Notes under the pieces: generated by a model | What the model saw: the letters and a program-made list of their open reading frames with translations, nothing else | Databases searched by the model: none | What the model was told of the DNA's origin: nothing | Shown: piece by piece, positions 1 through 8,356 of the stretch | Layout: the number at the start of each line of letters is the position of its first letter | Numbering within the stretch: the stretch's first letter is position 1 | Program-made: the position numbers and the translations under genes | Origin: Bog-756 sp963701325 | GTDB lineage: Bacteria > Actinomycetota > Acidimicrobiia > Acidimicrobiales > RAAP-2 | Length of the DNA: 64,000 nucleotides | Direction of reading: 5' to 3' | Assembly: GCA_963701325.1 (NCBI GenBank) | Contig: OY969604.1 | Coordinates: 3,100,001-3,164,000 of the forward strand

Positions 1-443
1 GGGTAGTGCCGAGCGGGTTGCGTGAAGCGTCCTTCGCGCTCGGGGCTCCCGAGTGGCGAACGGTCTGGTCGGTAGTCCTTCCAACAGCCCGTTCCGGCGT
101 CGTGACCGCGGTACTGCTCGGGACCGCCCGGATCGTTGGGGAGACCGCTCCGCTGCTGTTCACCGCATTCGGCTCACAGGTGGTCAACTGGAACGCCTTC
201 GCCCACCCCCAGGGCGCCCTGCCCCTGGTGATCTGGTCGGACGTTCGTCAGGCACAGCCCGTCCTCATCGACCTCGCCTTCCAGGCGGCCTTCGTCCTTA
301 TCAGCATTGTCCTCATCTTGTTCGTCGCTGCCCGACTGTTCAGTCGCCCCAGGGGGAAGAAAAAGAGGCGCGGGAGCTCGGAGGACGATGTGATGGGCCG
401 TTTCTTCGTGCCGGTCCCGATGCAGAGAGAAGGCGACCAATGA
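1..443 (+). CDS. pstA: Phosphate ABC transporter permease PstA, C-terminal part (5' cut by window edge)
   Basis: Inner-membrane permease of the high-affinity phosphate importer PstSCAB. The reading frame is open from base 3, so the gene begins before the window. The visible part starts with the coupling-loop/EAA-type segment typical of PstA (LREASFALGAPEWRTVWSVV), continues with RIVGETAPLLFTAFG, which is highly characteristic of PstA, and has a last membrane helix around codons 88-110 (FQAAFVLISIVLILFVAARL). A basic tail (RPRGKKKRR) follows. The stop overlaps the pstB start by ATGA, so the two are translationally coupled. Identification is secure; the length of the missing part cannot be judged. 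Confidence 0.93.
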   Translation, partial: VVPSGLREASFALGAPEWRTVWSVVLPTARSGVVTAVLLGTARIVGETAPLLFTAFGSQVVNWNAFAHPQGALPLVIWSDVRQAQPVLIDLAFQAAFVLISIVLILFVAARLFSRPRGKKKRRGSSEDDVMGRFFVPVPMQREGDQ

Positions 444-1294
444 CGATCGACACGGACGTGACTGCTGGTGTGCCGGCGCAGGGAAGGTCCCGGCGGTTCG
501 TCCGGCAGGGGGGGGTCGGGGGAGGAGCCGGGCAGATCGAGGCCGAAGGGGTCTGCGCCTGGTTCAGCGGCCGCCTCGTGCTCCAAAGCGTTAGCCTTGT
601 CATGGAGCGCTCCCGGGTGACCGCGCTGATCGGGCCGTCCGGCTGCGGCAAGTCGACCTTCCTCCGGATCCTCAACCGGATGCACGAGGTCGTGCCTGGC
701 GCCCAGCTCGCCGGTTCGGTCAAGCTCGACGGTCTGGATATCTACTCGACCGGGCAGCGGGCCATGGACACTCGGCGTCATATCGGGATGGTCTTCCAGA
801 AGCCCAATCCGTTCCCCGCCATGACCATTGCCGACAACGTGCTCTCCGGTCTCAAGTTCTCGCGTATCTCAGTCCCCAACCGCGACGATCTGGTGGAGGA
901 AATGCTGACCAAGGCCGGGCTCTGGAACGAGGTCAAGGGACGCCTCGGTGAGCTCGGTGGGGCGCTCTCCGGAGGTCAGCAGCAGCGGCTCTGCATTGCC
1001 CGAGCGCTCGCCGTTCGGCCCCGGGTCCTCCTTATGGACGAGCCGTGCTCCGCCCTCGACCCAACCTCCACCCTGCGCATCGAGCGCACTATCAAGGAGA
1101 TCGCCAACGAGGTAACCGTGGTCATCGTCACGCACAACATGCAGCAGGCCCAACGGGTTTCCGACAACTGCGCGTTCTTCCTCGCCGAGGAGAATATGCC
1201 CGGCCGCGTCGTGGAGTCGGGGCCTACCGAGAAGATGTTCGGCGAACCAACCGACCAGAGGACCGCAGACTATGTCCATGGCCAGTTCGGCTGA
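440..1294 (+). CDS. pstB: Phosphate ABC transporter ATP-binding protein PstB
   Basis: Cytoplasmic ATPase that energises phosphate import. It has 284 residues from the ATG overlapping the pstA stop. Walker A GPSGCGKS is at about 65-72, the Q-loop is in MVFQKPNPFP, the signature LSGGQQQR is near 176, Walker B LLMDEP near 198 and the H-loop in VTHNMQQA. GMVFQKPNPFP and the DEPCSALDP block are PstB-specific. The first 35 residues form a Gly/Arg-rich extension that family members usually lack. If that extension is not translated, a later start is possible, but the ATGA overlap supports this one. It is followed by an overlapping pstS-like gene, an unusual order because pstS normally comes first in the operon. 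Confidence 0.95.
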   Translation: MTIDTDVTAGVPAQGRSRRFVRQGGVGGGAGQIEAEGVCAWFSGRLVLQSVSLVMERSRVTALIGPSGCGKSTFLRILNRMHEVVPGAQLAGSVKLDGLDIYSTGQRAMDTRRHIGMVFQKPNPFPAMTIADNVLSGLKFSRISVPNRDDLVEEMLTKAGLWNEVKGRLGELGGALSGGQQQRLCIARALAVRPRVLLMDEPCSALDPTSTLRIERTIKEIANEVTVVIVTHNMQQAQRVSDNCAFFLAEENMPGRVVESGPTEKMFGEPTDQRTADYVHGQFG

Positions 1295-2792
1295 GTCCGT
1301 CGCCGGTCCGGTCCGGCCCACGGTAGTTCCGGCCGAGCGTTCGGTGCGTCGTCGATGCCGCACTGCGGTCGGCACCGCGACCGTCCTCTCGGTCGTGACC
1401 GCAATGATGTCTCAGCTCTGCGGGATCGCGCCGGTCGCTGCGAGCCCGTCGCTTCAGGCCACCGGGTCGAGCTTCTCGAGCGTGGCGATCCAGCAGTGGG
1501 TGGGCCAATCGAGCACGCTGTACGGGCTCAACATCAACTGGCAGGTGACCTCGTCGGTGATCGGGCTCGACAATTTCGCCACCAACCAGGTCGACTTCGC
1601 TGCTTCCGACATTCCGTACAGCTCCGGGCAGGCTCAGTCCACTCCGTCCATTCCGTACGAGTACATGCCCGACGTGGCTGGCGGTCTCGCGTTCATGTTC
1701 AACGTCAACGGCAAGGACGGGCAGCGGATCACCAACCTCGTCCTCAACGCAGCGACTATCGGTGACATCTTCCTGGGAAAGATCAGCAAATGGAACGACC
1801 CGGCCATCGCCCAGCTCAACCCCCAACTCGCCGGGGATCTGCCCTCGACTCAGATAATTGCCGTCTACCGTTCGGACGCTTCCGGGGAGAACTACCTCCT
1901 CTCCGACTACCTTTTGCACCTCGACGGTTCCGTCTTCACCGCTGCACAGAACGACTTCCAAAGTTTCGAGCCAGGCCAGCCCGACGCGACCTGGCCGACT
2001 CCCCCATCAAGCTTCGACTTCTCGACCCACCCCGGGTACCAGGGGTGGCAGCAGGGCACACCCACGGGCCAGAGCGGTTCGGACAACGCCGCGAACTATG
2101 TGGCGGCGCTCTCGAGTGTCGGGGCGATCACCTATGTAGAGACGGCCTACGCCAAGGAGCACAATTTCCCGGTCGCCTCTGTCGTCAACGCGAGCAATAA
2201 CGCTGTCCAGCCCTCCTCGCTGAACGTCGCGACCGCGCTCGAAGCGGCCATCCTCCATGCGGACCTGACACAGGACCTGACCAACGTCTACACCAACCCC
2301 CTCCCGAACGCATATCCACTGTCCGCCTACAGCTACCTGGTCACCCCCTGCTCACCGCAGCTGGCCCAGACGAAGGGGGGAAGTTGCGTGGGTAATACTG
2401 GAGCGCCCTCGACCTTCCCGAGCCAGAAGGGCCAGGCGCTCGGTCAGTTCGTCACATTCCTCGCCTGTGCCGGCCAAGAACCAATGCCGCAGCTCGGCTA
2501 CTCCCCCCTGCCCCCAAACCTGGTGCAAGAGGACTTCGACGCGGTCGGCCGTCTCAATGGCGGCCAGGAACCTCCCCCGGTCTCGCCGGCCGATTGCAAG
2601 AACCCCTACGTCGACGGCCAAATTCCACTTCCCGGCGAACCGGCCATCGCCGGGCAGGCCGGTGGTGGGATACCGCCCGGCGCAACCGCGGATGCGGCCG
2701 GAGGTTCCGCTGCTGGAGGCTCGGGGGGAGCGCGGCCACCGGTACGACCGCGGGCCCGGGCTCGGCGGAAGGCTCGGGCAGCAGTGGTGTGA
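1272..2792 (+). CDS. pstS: PstS-like phosphate-binding protein (reading frame breaks at a G6 run)
   Basis: Secreted phosphate-binding protein feeding the Pst permease. After an export signal (basic RRRCR then a hydrophobic stretch ending VAAS, about residues 24-56) come PstS hallmarks: TGSSF, VDFAASD, IFLGKISKWNDPAI and YRSDASGENYLLSDYL. The mature domain runs to about residue 440 and is followed by a Gly/Ala/Pro-rich linker. The frame as written then turns into an Arg/Pro/Ala-rich tail and stops at 2792. A one-base change at the G run 2723-2728 instead gives a continuous linker and a membrane anchor ending at 3094 (separate entry). The start overlaps pstB by 23 nt; a GTG at 1344 just before the signal core is an alternative. 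Family assignment is strong; the C-terminus is uncertain. Confidence 0.85.
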   Translation: MSMASSAESVAGPVRPTVVPAERSVRRRCRTAVGTATVLSVVTAMMSQLCGIAPVAASPSLQATGSSFSSVAIQQWVGQSSTLYGLNINWQVTSSVIGLDNFATNQVDFAASDIPYSSGQAQSTPSIPYEYMPDVAGGLAFMFNVNGKDGQRITNLVLNAATIGDIFLGKISKWNDPAIAQLNPQLAGDLPSTQIIAVYRSDASGENYLLSDYLLHLDGSVFTAAQNDFQSFEPGQPDATWPTPPSSFDFSTHPGYQGWQQGTPTGQSGSDNAANYVAALSSVGAITYVETAYAKEHNFPVASVVNASNNAVQPSSLNVATALEAAILHADLTQDLTNVYTNPLPNAYPLSAYSYLVTPCSPQLAQTKGGSCVGNTGAPSTFPSQKGQALGQFVTFLACAGQEPMPQLGYSPLPPNLVQEDFDAVGRLNGGQEPPPVSPADCKNPYVDGQIPLPGEPAIAGQAGGGIPPGATADAAGGSAAGGSGGARPPVRPRARARRKARAAVV

Positions 2793-3094
2793 GCGACACC
2801 GCGTCGGCTGCAGGCCTGACAGCGGCAGAGGCGGCACAGGGGTACACGGTGGTGAACGGGAAGATCGTCAAGACCCGGAAGCCCTGTCCCAACAGGTTCG
2901 CGTGTGCAGACCAGCTCCTCGCAGCCACCGGCTCGGTCGACGGTCCGAGGAACCTGGCGGTTGTCGGCGGGGTACTGCTCGTCCTGGCCATCGTCTTCGC
3001 GCCACCGCTGATCGCGGCCCAGCGGCGTCGCCGCATTGCAGGTGAGGCGGATGAGTCCGATCAGACCATCGCGATACCGGACGAAGAGCGGTGA
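2723..3094 (+). other. Displaced C-terminal linker and membrane anchor of the PstS-like protein
   Basis: Reading from the G run at 2723 in the frame one base back from the PstS-like ORF gives a Gly/Ser/Thr linker (GSAATGTTAGPGSAEGSGSS), then a short Cys-containing segment and a hydrophobic helix (NLAVVGGVLLVLAIVFAPPL). A stop-transfer QRRRR and an acidic tail end it. This frame stops at 3092-3094, overlapping the next gene's GTG by four bases, as elsewhere in this operon. The same design (binding domain, Ser/Gly linker, one helix, Arg-rich tail) is seen in the next gene. The sequence therefore looks like the authentic end of the PstS-like protein, separated by a sequencing error, a mutation or slippage. 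Confidence 0.7.
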
Positions 3095-5526
3095 AGCGTC
3101 ATCGTCCGACCCGGCGGCGGGTCCTGACGATCGGGATCTCTATGGTCCTGGCCGTGGTCACCCTGACCGCGGTCAGCGTAACCACGGCGCTGAGCGCACA
3201 CGGCCCGTCGGCCGTCGGGGCGGCGCCGGTTTGTGCGAGCGACGGGAACGGAGGGTGCACCGCAACGCTGCCGTGCGCGAGCGGACCGTGCCCCGCGGTC
3301 GACGTCGCTCCGACCACCGGCCTCAGCGACGGCGAATTCGTGTTCGTCCGGGCCACCAACTTTCATGGGGGTGGCAGCATCCGCATTGCCCTCTGCTCGA
3401 CCAACTCCTCTCCCTCCGATCCGCAGTGCCTGGCTGGGAACTGGGAGGCGCAGCAATGGGTGCCGGTGCAGACCCCGGTCACCGACGACGCGGCCCACGC
3501 CGACCTGACCCAGATCGCTTACCCGGTGTTCTTCGACCAGTCGGGGGAGGGGAATTCGCCGCTGCCATCCCATGACATCACCAACGTCCAAGGGGCCGGC
3601 CCCGGCTTCTTCTGTGACAACACGGCCGACCCGTGCTCGATCGAGATCACCAAGGAGGCAGGCACCGGCAACAGTGTCGGCAACGGTCCCGCCGTCACAG
3701 CCTCGAACACGGCGGTCATCCCGGTGACCTTCGCAGCACAGGAGGCCGGGTGTCCCTCCACGGCCCCCCAGATCCAGACCGAAAGCTCCACCAGCTTGGA
3801 GCACTTCCTTCCTGCAGCCGTCGACTCGACCTGCAGCGGATCGGAAGGGGTGGTGGCGCTCAACACCACGAACGACACCGGGTCGGTCGTCTCGGATTTC
3901 AATTCCGGCAATACCAACTTGGCGTTCATCGACAACCCCGGCGATCTCAACCAGGCCGGAACGCTCTTCGGTGGCAGGTCCTTTGCGTACATTCCGATTG
4001 CGGTGTCTGCCACCGTGGTCAGCATGCTGGCGGGGGAGACGGTGGGCAACACGGCTTCCCCGCTAGCCAACTACGACCTGACTCCGAACATGGTGGCCGG
4101 GCTCATCAGCACCAGCTACTCGGACGCGGTGGGCTCGGGCACCCTCGACCCGTTGACGTTCTACGGCGAGGACTACCCGCGTCTTCCTTACCCCTGCAAG
4201 GAATTGACGCTCTGTACGGGACCGGACCCCGTGACAGAGTTGGAGAACCAACTGCAGTACCTCAGCGCCTTCGATCTGTTGAATCCGCCAACCGTGTCCG
4301 GCGTTGGCGTATACATGCCGCAACAGTTCGGCATCTTCAACTCCGACGTTCCCAATGGGGCGAGCTACCAGGCCAGCGATTGGCTCTGTAACGCGCCCAC
4401 GGTACCGTACCCGGCCGACTTCAAACTCGTCGGCAAGAGCAGCCCGGTCTCGGCGTTGGTCCACGACACGACCGCGGCTGGGACGACGCTCACCACACCC
4501 CCGGTAGGGAGCAACATCTGGCCACCTTCGGATGACAAGTCGGCGACCTGGATCTTTCCGACCTGCCAGCCGTCCTCGACATTCCCACCACTCGCTTCGG
4601 GAATCGAGACCTACGGTGAGTTCGAGCTGCCGTCACTCCAGGCACATGCGATGCGGACCTTCGCCTTCGGGGGAGCCTCGGTTCCGTCGTTCAGTACAAA
4701 TCCGGCGGCAGCCTTCGGTGTGATGGATTCCTCCGAAGCCTCCTACTACGGGCTCTACACTGCCAGCCTCCAGAACGCCGCGGGCAACTTCGTCAGCCCC
4801 TCAGTTCCCAACGTCGAGGCGGCGCTGGCGAATCTCACCCCGTGCCCCGCCGGAACGCTGTCGTGCCCGGTGGGTACCTACAAGGTCGCCTATGCAGCAC
4901 GCACTGCCGACGCGTATCCGATGCCCGATGTCACCTACGCGATGGTCCCGACGACACCGCTACCGGCGTCCACTGCCACCACATTGAAGAACTTGCTGAC
5001 CAACCTTGTCAGCTACTCACACAGCGGCGGTTCGATCCCTCTGCCAAACGGGTACGCGCCCCTGCCATCAGCGCTCTACCAGGCAGCGCTCTCCGACATC
5101 GCACAAGACGTCGTCTCCGCGCCTGGTTCCGGCTCACCATCGACCTCGACTGGCGGCGAGTCGTCCCAAAAGGGTTCGACGGGGACCACTGGGGTTTCGC
5201 CCAGCGGTTCCCCAAATCCGTTTGCGTCCACTGCGGGAGCGTCGACTGGGCCCGGGTCGCTTCCTCTGTCGACGACATCCCCGACCACAGGGAGCGGGAG
5301 TCATCCCCGTGACGCTGGGACCGGCGGCGTCGGGGGCGTCGGGACCGCGACCGGCTTTCTCCTGCTGAGCCTCGACGCGGCCGCTCGCTACCTCCTGCCG
5401 GCCCTGGTCATCCTCGCGATCGCCTGTCTCATCTTCGGACCCTTGCTGCTGTTCGCCCCGGCATTGTCCTCGCGGCTGAGGCGTCGGCAACGGAACGCCG
5501 GAGAACCGCCGGGGGCATCTCCGTGA
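3091..5526 (+). CDS. Membrane-anchored extracellular protein: neocarzinostatin-like domain plus PstS-like binding domain
   Basis: An 811-residue secreted protein. A signal sequence (KRHRPTRRR, then a hydrophobic core to about residue 45) is followed at about 65-210 by a beta-sandwich domain resembling the neocarzinostatin/macromomycin fold (VAPTTGLSDGEFVFVRATNF). A periplasmic-binding-protein-like region from about 235 has FNSGNTNLAFIDNPGDL, comparable to the VDFAASD region of PstS. It ends with a Ser/Gly/Thr-rich stalk (about 690-760), one helix (YLLPALVILAIACLIFGPLL) and an Arg-rich tail. It overlaps both neighbours by four bases, so it belongs to the pst operon. It probably acts at the outer face of the membrane with the Pst importer. 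Ligand unknown; it may be a second phosphate or organophosphate receptor. Confidence 0.7.
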   Translation: MKRHRPTRRRVLTIGISMVLAVVTLTAVSVTTALSAHGPSAVGAAPVCASDGNGGCTATLPCASGPCPAVDVAPTTGLSDGEFVFVRATNFHGGGSIRIALCSTNSSPSDPQCLAGNWEAQQWVPVQTPVTDDAAHADLTQIAYPVFFDQSGEGNSPLPSHDITNVQGAGPGFFCDNTADPCSIEITKEAGTGNSVGNGPAVTASNTAVIPVTFAAQEAGCPSTAPQIQTESSTSLEHFLPAAVDSTCSGSEGVVALNTTNDTGSVVSDFNSGNTNLAFIDNPGDLNQAGTLFGGRSFAYIPIAVSATVVSMLAGETVGNTASPLANYDLTPNMVAGLISTSYSDAVGSGTLDPLTFYGEDYPRLPYPCKELTLCTGPDPVTELENQLQYLSAFDLLNPPTVSGVGVYMPQQFGIFNSDVPNGASYQASDWLCNAPTVPYPADFKLVGKSSPVSALVHDTTAAGTTLTTPPVGSNIWPPSDDKSATWIFPTCQPSSTFPPLASGIETYGEFELPSLQAHAMRTFAFGGASVPSFSTNPAAAFGVMDSSEASYYGLYTASLQNAAGNFVSPSVPNVEAALANLTPCPAGTLSCPVGTYKVAYAARTADAYPMPDVTYAMVPTTPLPASTATTLKNLLTNLVSYSHSGGSIPLPNGYAPLPSALYQAALSDIAQDVVSAPGSGSPSTSTGGESSQKGSTGTTGVSPSGSPNPFASTAGASTGPGSLPLSTTSPTTGSGSHPRDAGTGGVGGVGTATGFLLLSLDAAARYLLPALVILAIACLIFGPLLLFAPALSSRLRRRQRNAGEPPGASP

Positions 5527-6533
5527 CCGAGACGCAGGTACCGGCTGTTCCCAGAGGCCTCGAGGAAGCAGGGCACGGAGAGGACGTCTCGGTATCCGAT
5601 CGCTCGACAGCGGCCGGTACGGCACCAGGACTCCGGGACGACTCCCAGCGGCACCAACAGCTCGATCCCGAAGATCCTGTCCGTGCCACGGCGCACCATC
5701 TCCCCGACCTTCCGTACCGTCGTCTGGCCGGACTGGCCATCACCGGGATCGGCGCGCTCATCGTCGTCTTCCTCGTCTACCTGTTCGCCTTTACCCCTTT
5801 GACCGCGGCCCGGGACCAGCAGCGACTCACCCAGTCACTCGTCGGCCAGCCGCTGACCGTCTACAGCCTGGTGAATGGCCGCGCACCCGCAGAGGGGTCG
5901 GCAGTCGCGGTCCTGGAGATTCCCGCGATCCACCTCCATCAGGTGGTGGTCGAAGGGACCAGCGCAGCCGACCTGATGGACGGTCCAGGCCACATGGTCG
6001 GTACGGCTATTCCCGGTACCGCCGGCAACGCGGTGATCGCTGCCCGCAGGGTCACCTTCGGTGCCCCCTTCGGCCCGCTCCCGCAGCTGCGTCGGGGTGA
6101 TCGGATCCGCGTCGTGGACGGAGTCGGATCGTTCACCTACAAGGTCACTCGGGTCTTCACGGTCACCTCGGGCCAGCGCGACGTGGTCACCCCGACCACG
6201 GACGATCGGATCACGCTGATCTCGTCGGATTCGAGCGTGGTAACCAGCGGGCGGCTGGCGGTGGTCGGGAAGCTCGTAGGACCCCCATTCGTGGTCCCAG
6301 GCGCCACCGCAGGTCTCCCCGGGTACGAGCTCGGTCTGGCTGGAGACCCGGCTGCGGGCGGGCTCACCGTCCTCTGGTCGCTCGTGACCCTGATCGTGTT
6401 GGTGGGAGCGGGCATCGTTGCGTGGCGTTGGCGGCGACCGGTGGTGGTGTACCTGCTGGCTGCTCCCGTGGTCATCGCGTGTGGGCTGTTCGCCTGTGAA
6501 AGTCTTGCTCGGGCGCTCCCGGCGACCTATTGA
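5523..6533 (+). CDS. Sortase-fold membrane protein lacking catalytic His and Cys
   Basis: 336 residues: a hydrophilic N-terminus, a helix at about 69-90, an extracellular sortase-like domain at about 105-255 and two C-terminal helices (about 275-325). Sortase landmarks align well (AVLEIPAIHLHQVVVEGTS, FGAPFGPLPQLRRGDRIRV, TSGRLAVVGKL). However, the catalytic His of the usual GHR reads AARR (Arg at about 175), and the Cys of TLxTC reads TLISS (Ser at about 235). The conserved Arg (about 244) is kept. Transpeptidation is therefore unlikely; a structural or binding role beside the anchored Pst-type receptors is more plausible. It overlaps the preceding gene by ATGA-type spacing and is the last gene of the operon. 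Fold assignment is confident; function is unknown. Confidence 0.75.
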   Translation: MTETQVPAVPRGLEEAGHGEDVSVSDRSTAAGTAPGLRDDSQRHQQLDPEDPVRATAHHLPDLPYRRLAGLAITGIGALIVVFLVYLFAFTPLTAARDQQRLTQSLVGQPLTVYSLVNGRAPAEGSAVAVLEIPAIHLHQVVVEGTSAADLMDGPGHMVGTAIPGTAGNAVIAARRVTFGAPFGPLPQLRRGDRIRVVDGVGSFTYKVTRVFTVTSGQRDVVTPTTDDRITLISSDSSVVTSGRLAVVGKLVGPPFVVPGATAGLPGYELGLAGDPAAGGLTVLWSLVTLIVLVGAGIVAWRWRRPVVVYLLAAPVVIACGLFACESLARALPATY

Positions 6534-6629
6534 GCTATCGAGGACGTATCGATAACCGCCGATCGACTGGTGAGCAAGTGTCACGCTTGGTGCCAAGTGC
6601 ACTGCGTATCGCGTCCGTACGGGCCCGAG

Positions 6630-6695
6630 CGTCACCAAGAGTTCATTCAAGCAGCACCCATCCGTGACGCTGCGATTACTTCGGTTTCCTATGTT
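6630..6695 (+). promoter_or_regulatory. Possible PHO-box-like repeat and promoter before the secreted binding protein
   Basis: Two adjacent 11-base units at 6630-6640 (CGTCACCAAGA) and 6641-6651 (GTTCATTCAAG) resemble the GTTCACC-type direct repeats bound by PhoP in actinobacteria. A -10-like TATGTT lies at 6690-6695. The repeat match is partial and the spacing to the -10 is long, so this is a suggestion based mainly on the pst context. Confidence 0.25.
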
Positions 6696-6769
6696 GTCGG
6701 TGGAGGCAGTTGTCGGGCAGCGACCATGGCAAGCCCTCCTTCCCCAGCCACTACAGAGGAGAAACCCCC

Positions 6770-8263
6770 ATGTTTCAGAAGCTGTTCACACGCCGGAGGG
6801 GAGTGGCGATGGCCACTGTCGCCCTCGGGCTGTCCGGGATGTCATTGGCTTTCGCAGGAGGAACTGCAGGCGCAGTCACGCAGAGCGTGCTCCCTGCAAG
6901 TGGCTCCAACACCACGTACTACGCGATGACCGCGTTGAGCGTGCTGTTCGACGAGTCCCCCGGGTGCGATCTGGCCGGTAACACTCACCCGTTCGATGGT
7001 TCTTGTGCCATTCCTTACGCGACGGGGACGACCGTCAACCAGCCCGGCGAGGACGGCTCGCAGGCCGCGAAGGAGAACCCCTACAACGACGACGAGACTC
7101 AGCTTGCAGCTGTCGGGTCCGGTCAGGGCGTCAAAGAGCTGTACACCGCCGGGTCAATAGCCGAAGCATACGCACGGGCCTCGAGCAACGTACCCGCCGC
7201 GATCCACACGACCGCCGCGCAGAACGTCATCTCCTATGCCATCGATGGGGTTCCGTGGACCCACTTCGTCGATGGTGGTACGGGTGCCGGGTCGACGCTG
7301 GCTGACGCGCCGACGACGACGATCAACAACATCGGACTCACCCAGCTGCAGCAGGCCTATGCCGATACTCTCACCTGTCCCAAGCCGGGTGGTGGCACCC
7401 TGACGATGGTGTGGTATTGCCTCAATCCGACCGAGGCGAGTGCCGCGAGCAACAAGACCATCCTCGAAGGGCTCCACATCGACTGCTACATGGCGCAGAC
7501 CGGATCGGGCACCGAGGGGACGTGGAAGCAGTTCGTCACCCTCGGCACCGACACGCCGGCCTGTCTCAACGACGAGTGGTTCGGCCCGGGCGGCGTTGTC
7601 GGATCGAGAGGAACCGCGGCGCAGAAGACGGCCGCCAACCTGTCTCACATCGGACTGTTCGAGAACGAGGTCTCCTCGATCGTGAATACCTCGAGCGTCT
7701 GGTACAACGAGGACTTCGTCTCGAACACCCACAACACCAACAAGGCCGCGGCCCTCTACTTCTACTCCTACGGGAAGTACACGTCGCAGTGCCCGACGAA
7801 CTTCTGCCCCGGCACCACCGTTGGCGCCAACAAGTACAAGACGGCGGAAGGCGAGATCAACTCAGTCACCGCCTCCAAGACCAGCATCCAAGGTACCGGC
7901 GGGGGCATCCCGGGCAACTTCCCGATCATCCGGTACCTGGCGAACGTGTACAACAACACGTCCACCGGCACCAACGGGGTCGTCAGCCAAGCTGCACTGA
8001 ATGCGATCGGTGAAGACGGGTTCCTCTGCAAGAAGCAAACGACAACGGACATCGATCCCCTGACCGGTGTGAACTACCGATCCGAGATCGAAGCCGCCAT
8101 CACTGCGAACGGGTTCTTCCCGATCGACACCTCACCAAGCCACCCCTTCAGTCAGGGTGCGTTGACCACAACGGTGCCGCTTACGGACTCCAACTACCAG
8201 TTGGTGGACCCGAGCTACACGTCGACCAATCCCTCGGGCTTCTGCCTCGATACAAACGGCTGA
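6770..8263 (+). CDS. Secreted periplasmic-binding-protein-like protein linked to the pst cluster
   Basis: 497 residues from the ATG at 6770, chosen because AGAGGAGA sits about 8 nt upstream and a signal peptide starts directly (KLFTRRR, hydrophobic core, cleavage near GTAGA). There is no membrane anchor and no lipobox. The mature part has PBP-like pieces: an SNTTYYAM start, VGSGQGVKELYTAGSIAEAY, NNIGLTQLQQAYADTLTC (like the PstS segment that follows VDFAASD) and a Thr/Asn-rich C-terminus. Several Cys pairs suggest disulfides. It has its own promoter region and ends at a strong hairpin, so it is a separate transcript from the pst operon. Likely a soluble receptor for phosphate or a related solute; ligand unproven. 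Confidence 0.6.
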   Translation: MFQKLFTRRRGVAMATVALGLSGMSLAFAGGTAGAVTQSVLPASGSNTTYYAMTALSVLFDESPGCDLAGNTHPFDGSCAIPYATGTTVNQPGEDGSQAAKENPYNDDETQLAAVGSGQGVKELYTAGSIAEAYARASSNVPAAIHTTAAQNVISYAIDGVPWTHFVDGGTGAGSTLADAPTTTINNIGLTQLQQAYADTLTCPKPGGGTLTMVWYCLNPTEASAASNKTILEGLHIDCYMAQTGSGTEGTWKQFVTLGTDTPACLNDEWFGPGGVVGSRGTAAQKTAANLSHIGLFENEVSSIVNTSSVWYNEDFVSNTHNTNKAAALYFYSYGKYTSQCPTNFCPGTTVGANKYKTAEGEINSVTASKTSIQGTGGGIPGNFPIIRYLANVYNNTSTGTNGVVSQAALNAIGEDGFLCKKQTTTDIDPLTGVNYRSEIEAAITANGFFPIDTSPSHPFSQGALTTTVPLTDSNYQLVDPSYTSTNPSGFCLDTNG

Positions 8264-8323
8264 CGCAGCTTGGTAATCAGTAGCACCACGAGTAAGACGC
8301 AGTAGGCGCCTTCGGGTGCCGAC

Positions 8324-8356
8324 GAGAGGGGGTCCGGCTCAGCCGGACCCCCTCTC
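8324..8356 (+). terminator. Perfect 16-bp hairpin after the binding-protein gene
   Basis: Arms 8324-8339 (GAGAGGGGGTCCGGCT) and 8341-8356 are exact reverse complements around one central base. There is no T tract, as is common for terminators in GC-rich actinobacteria. It lies 60 nt after the stop codon of the secreted protein gene and probably ends that transcript. Confidence 0.75.
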
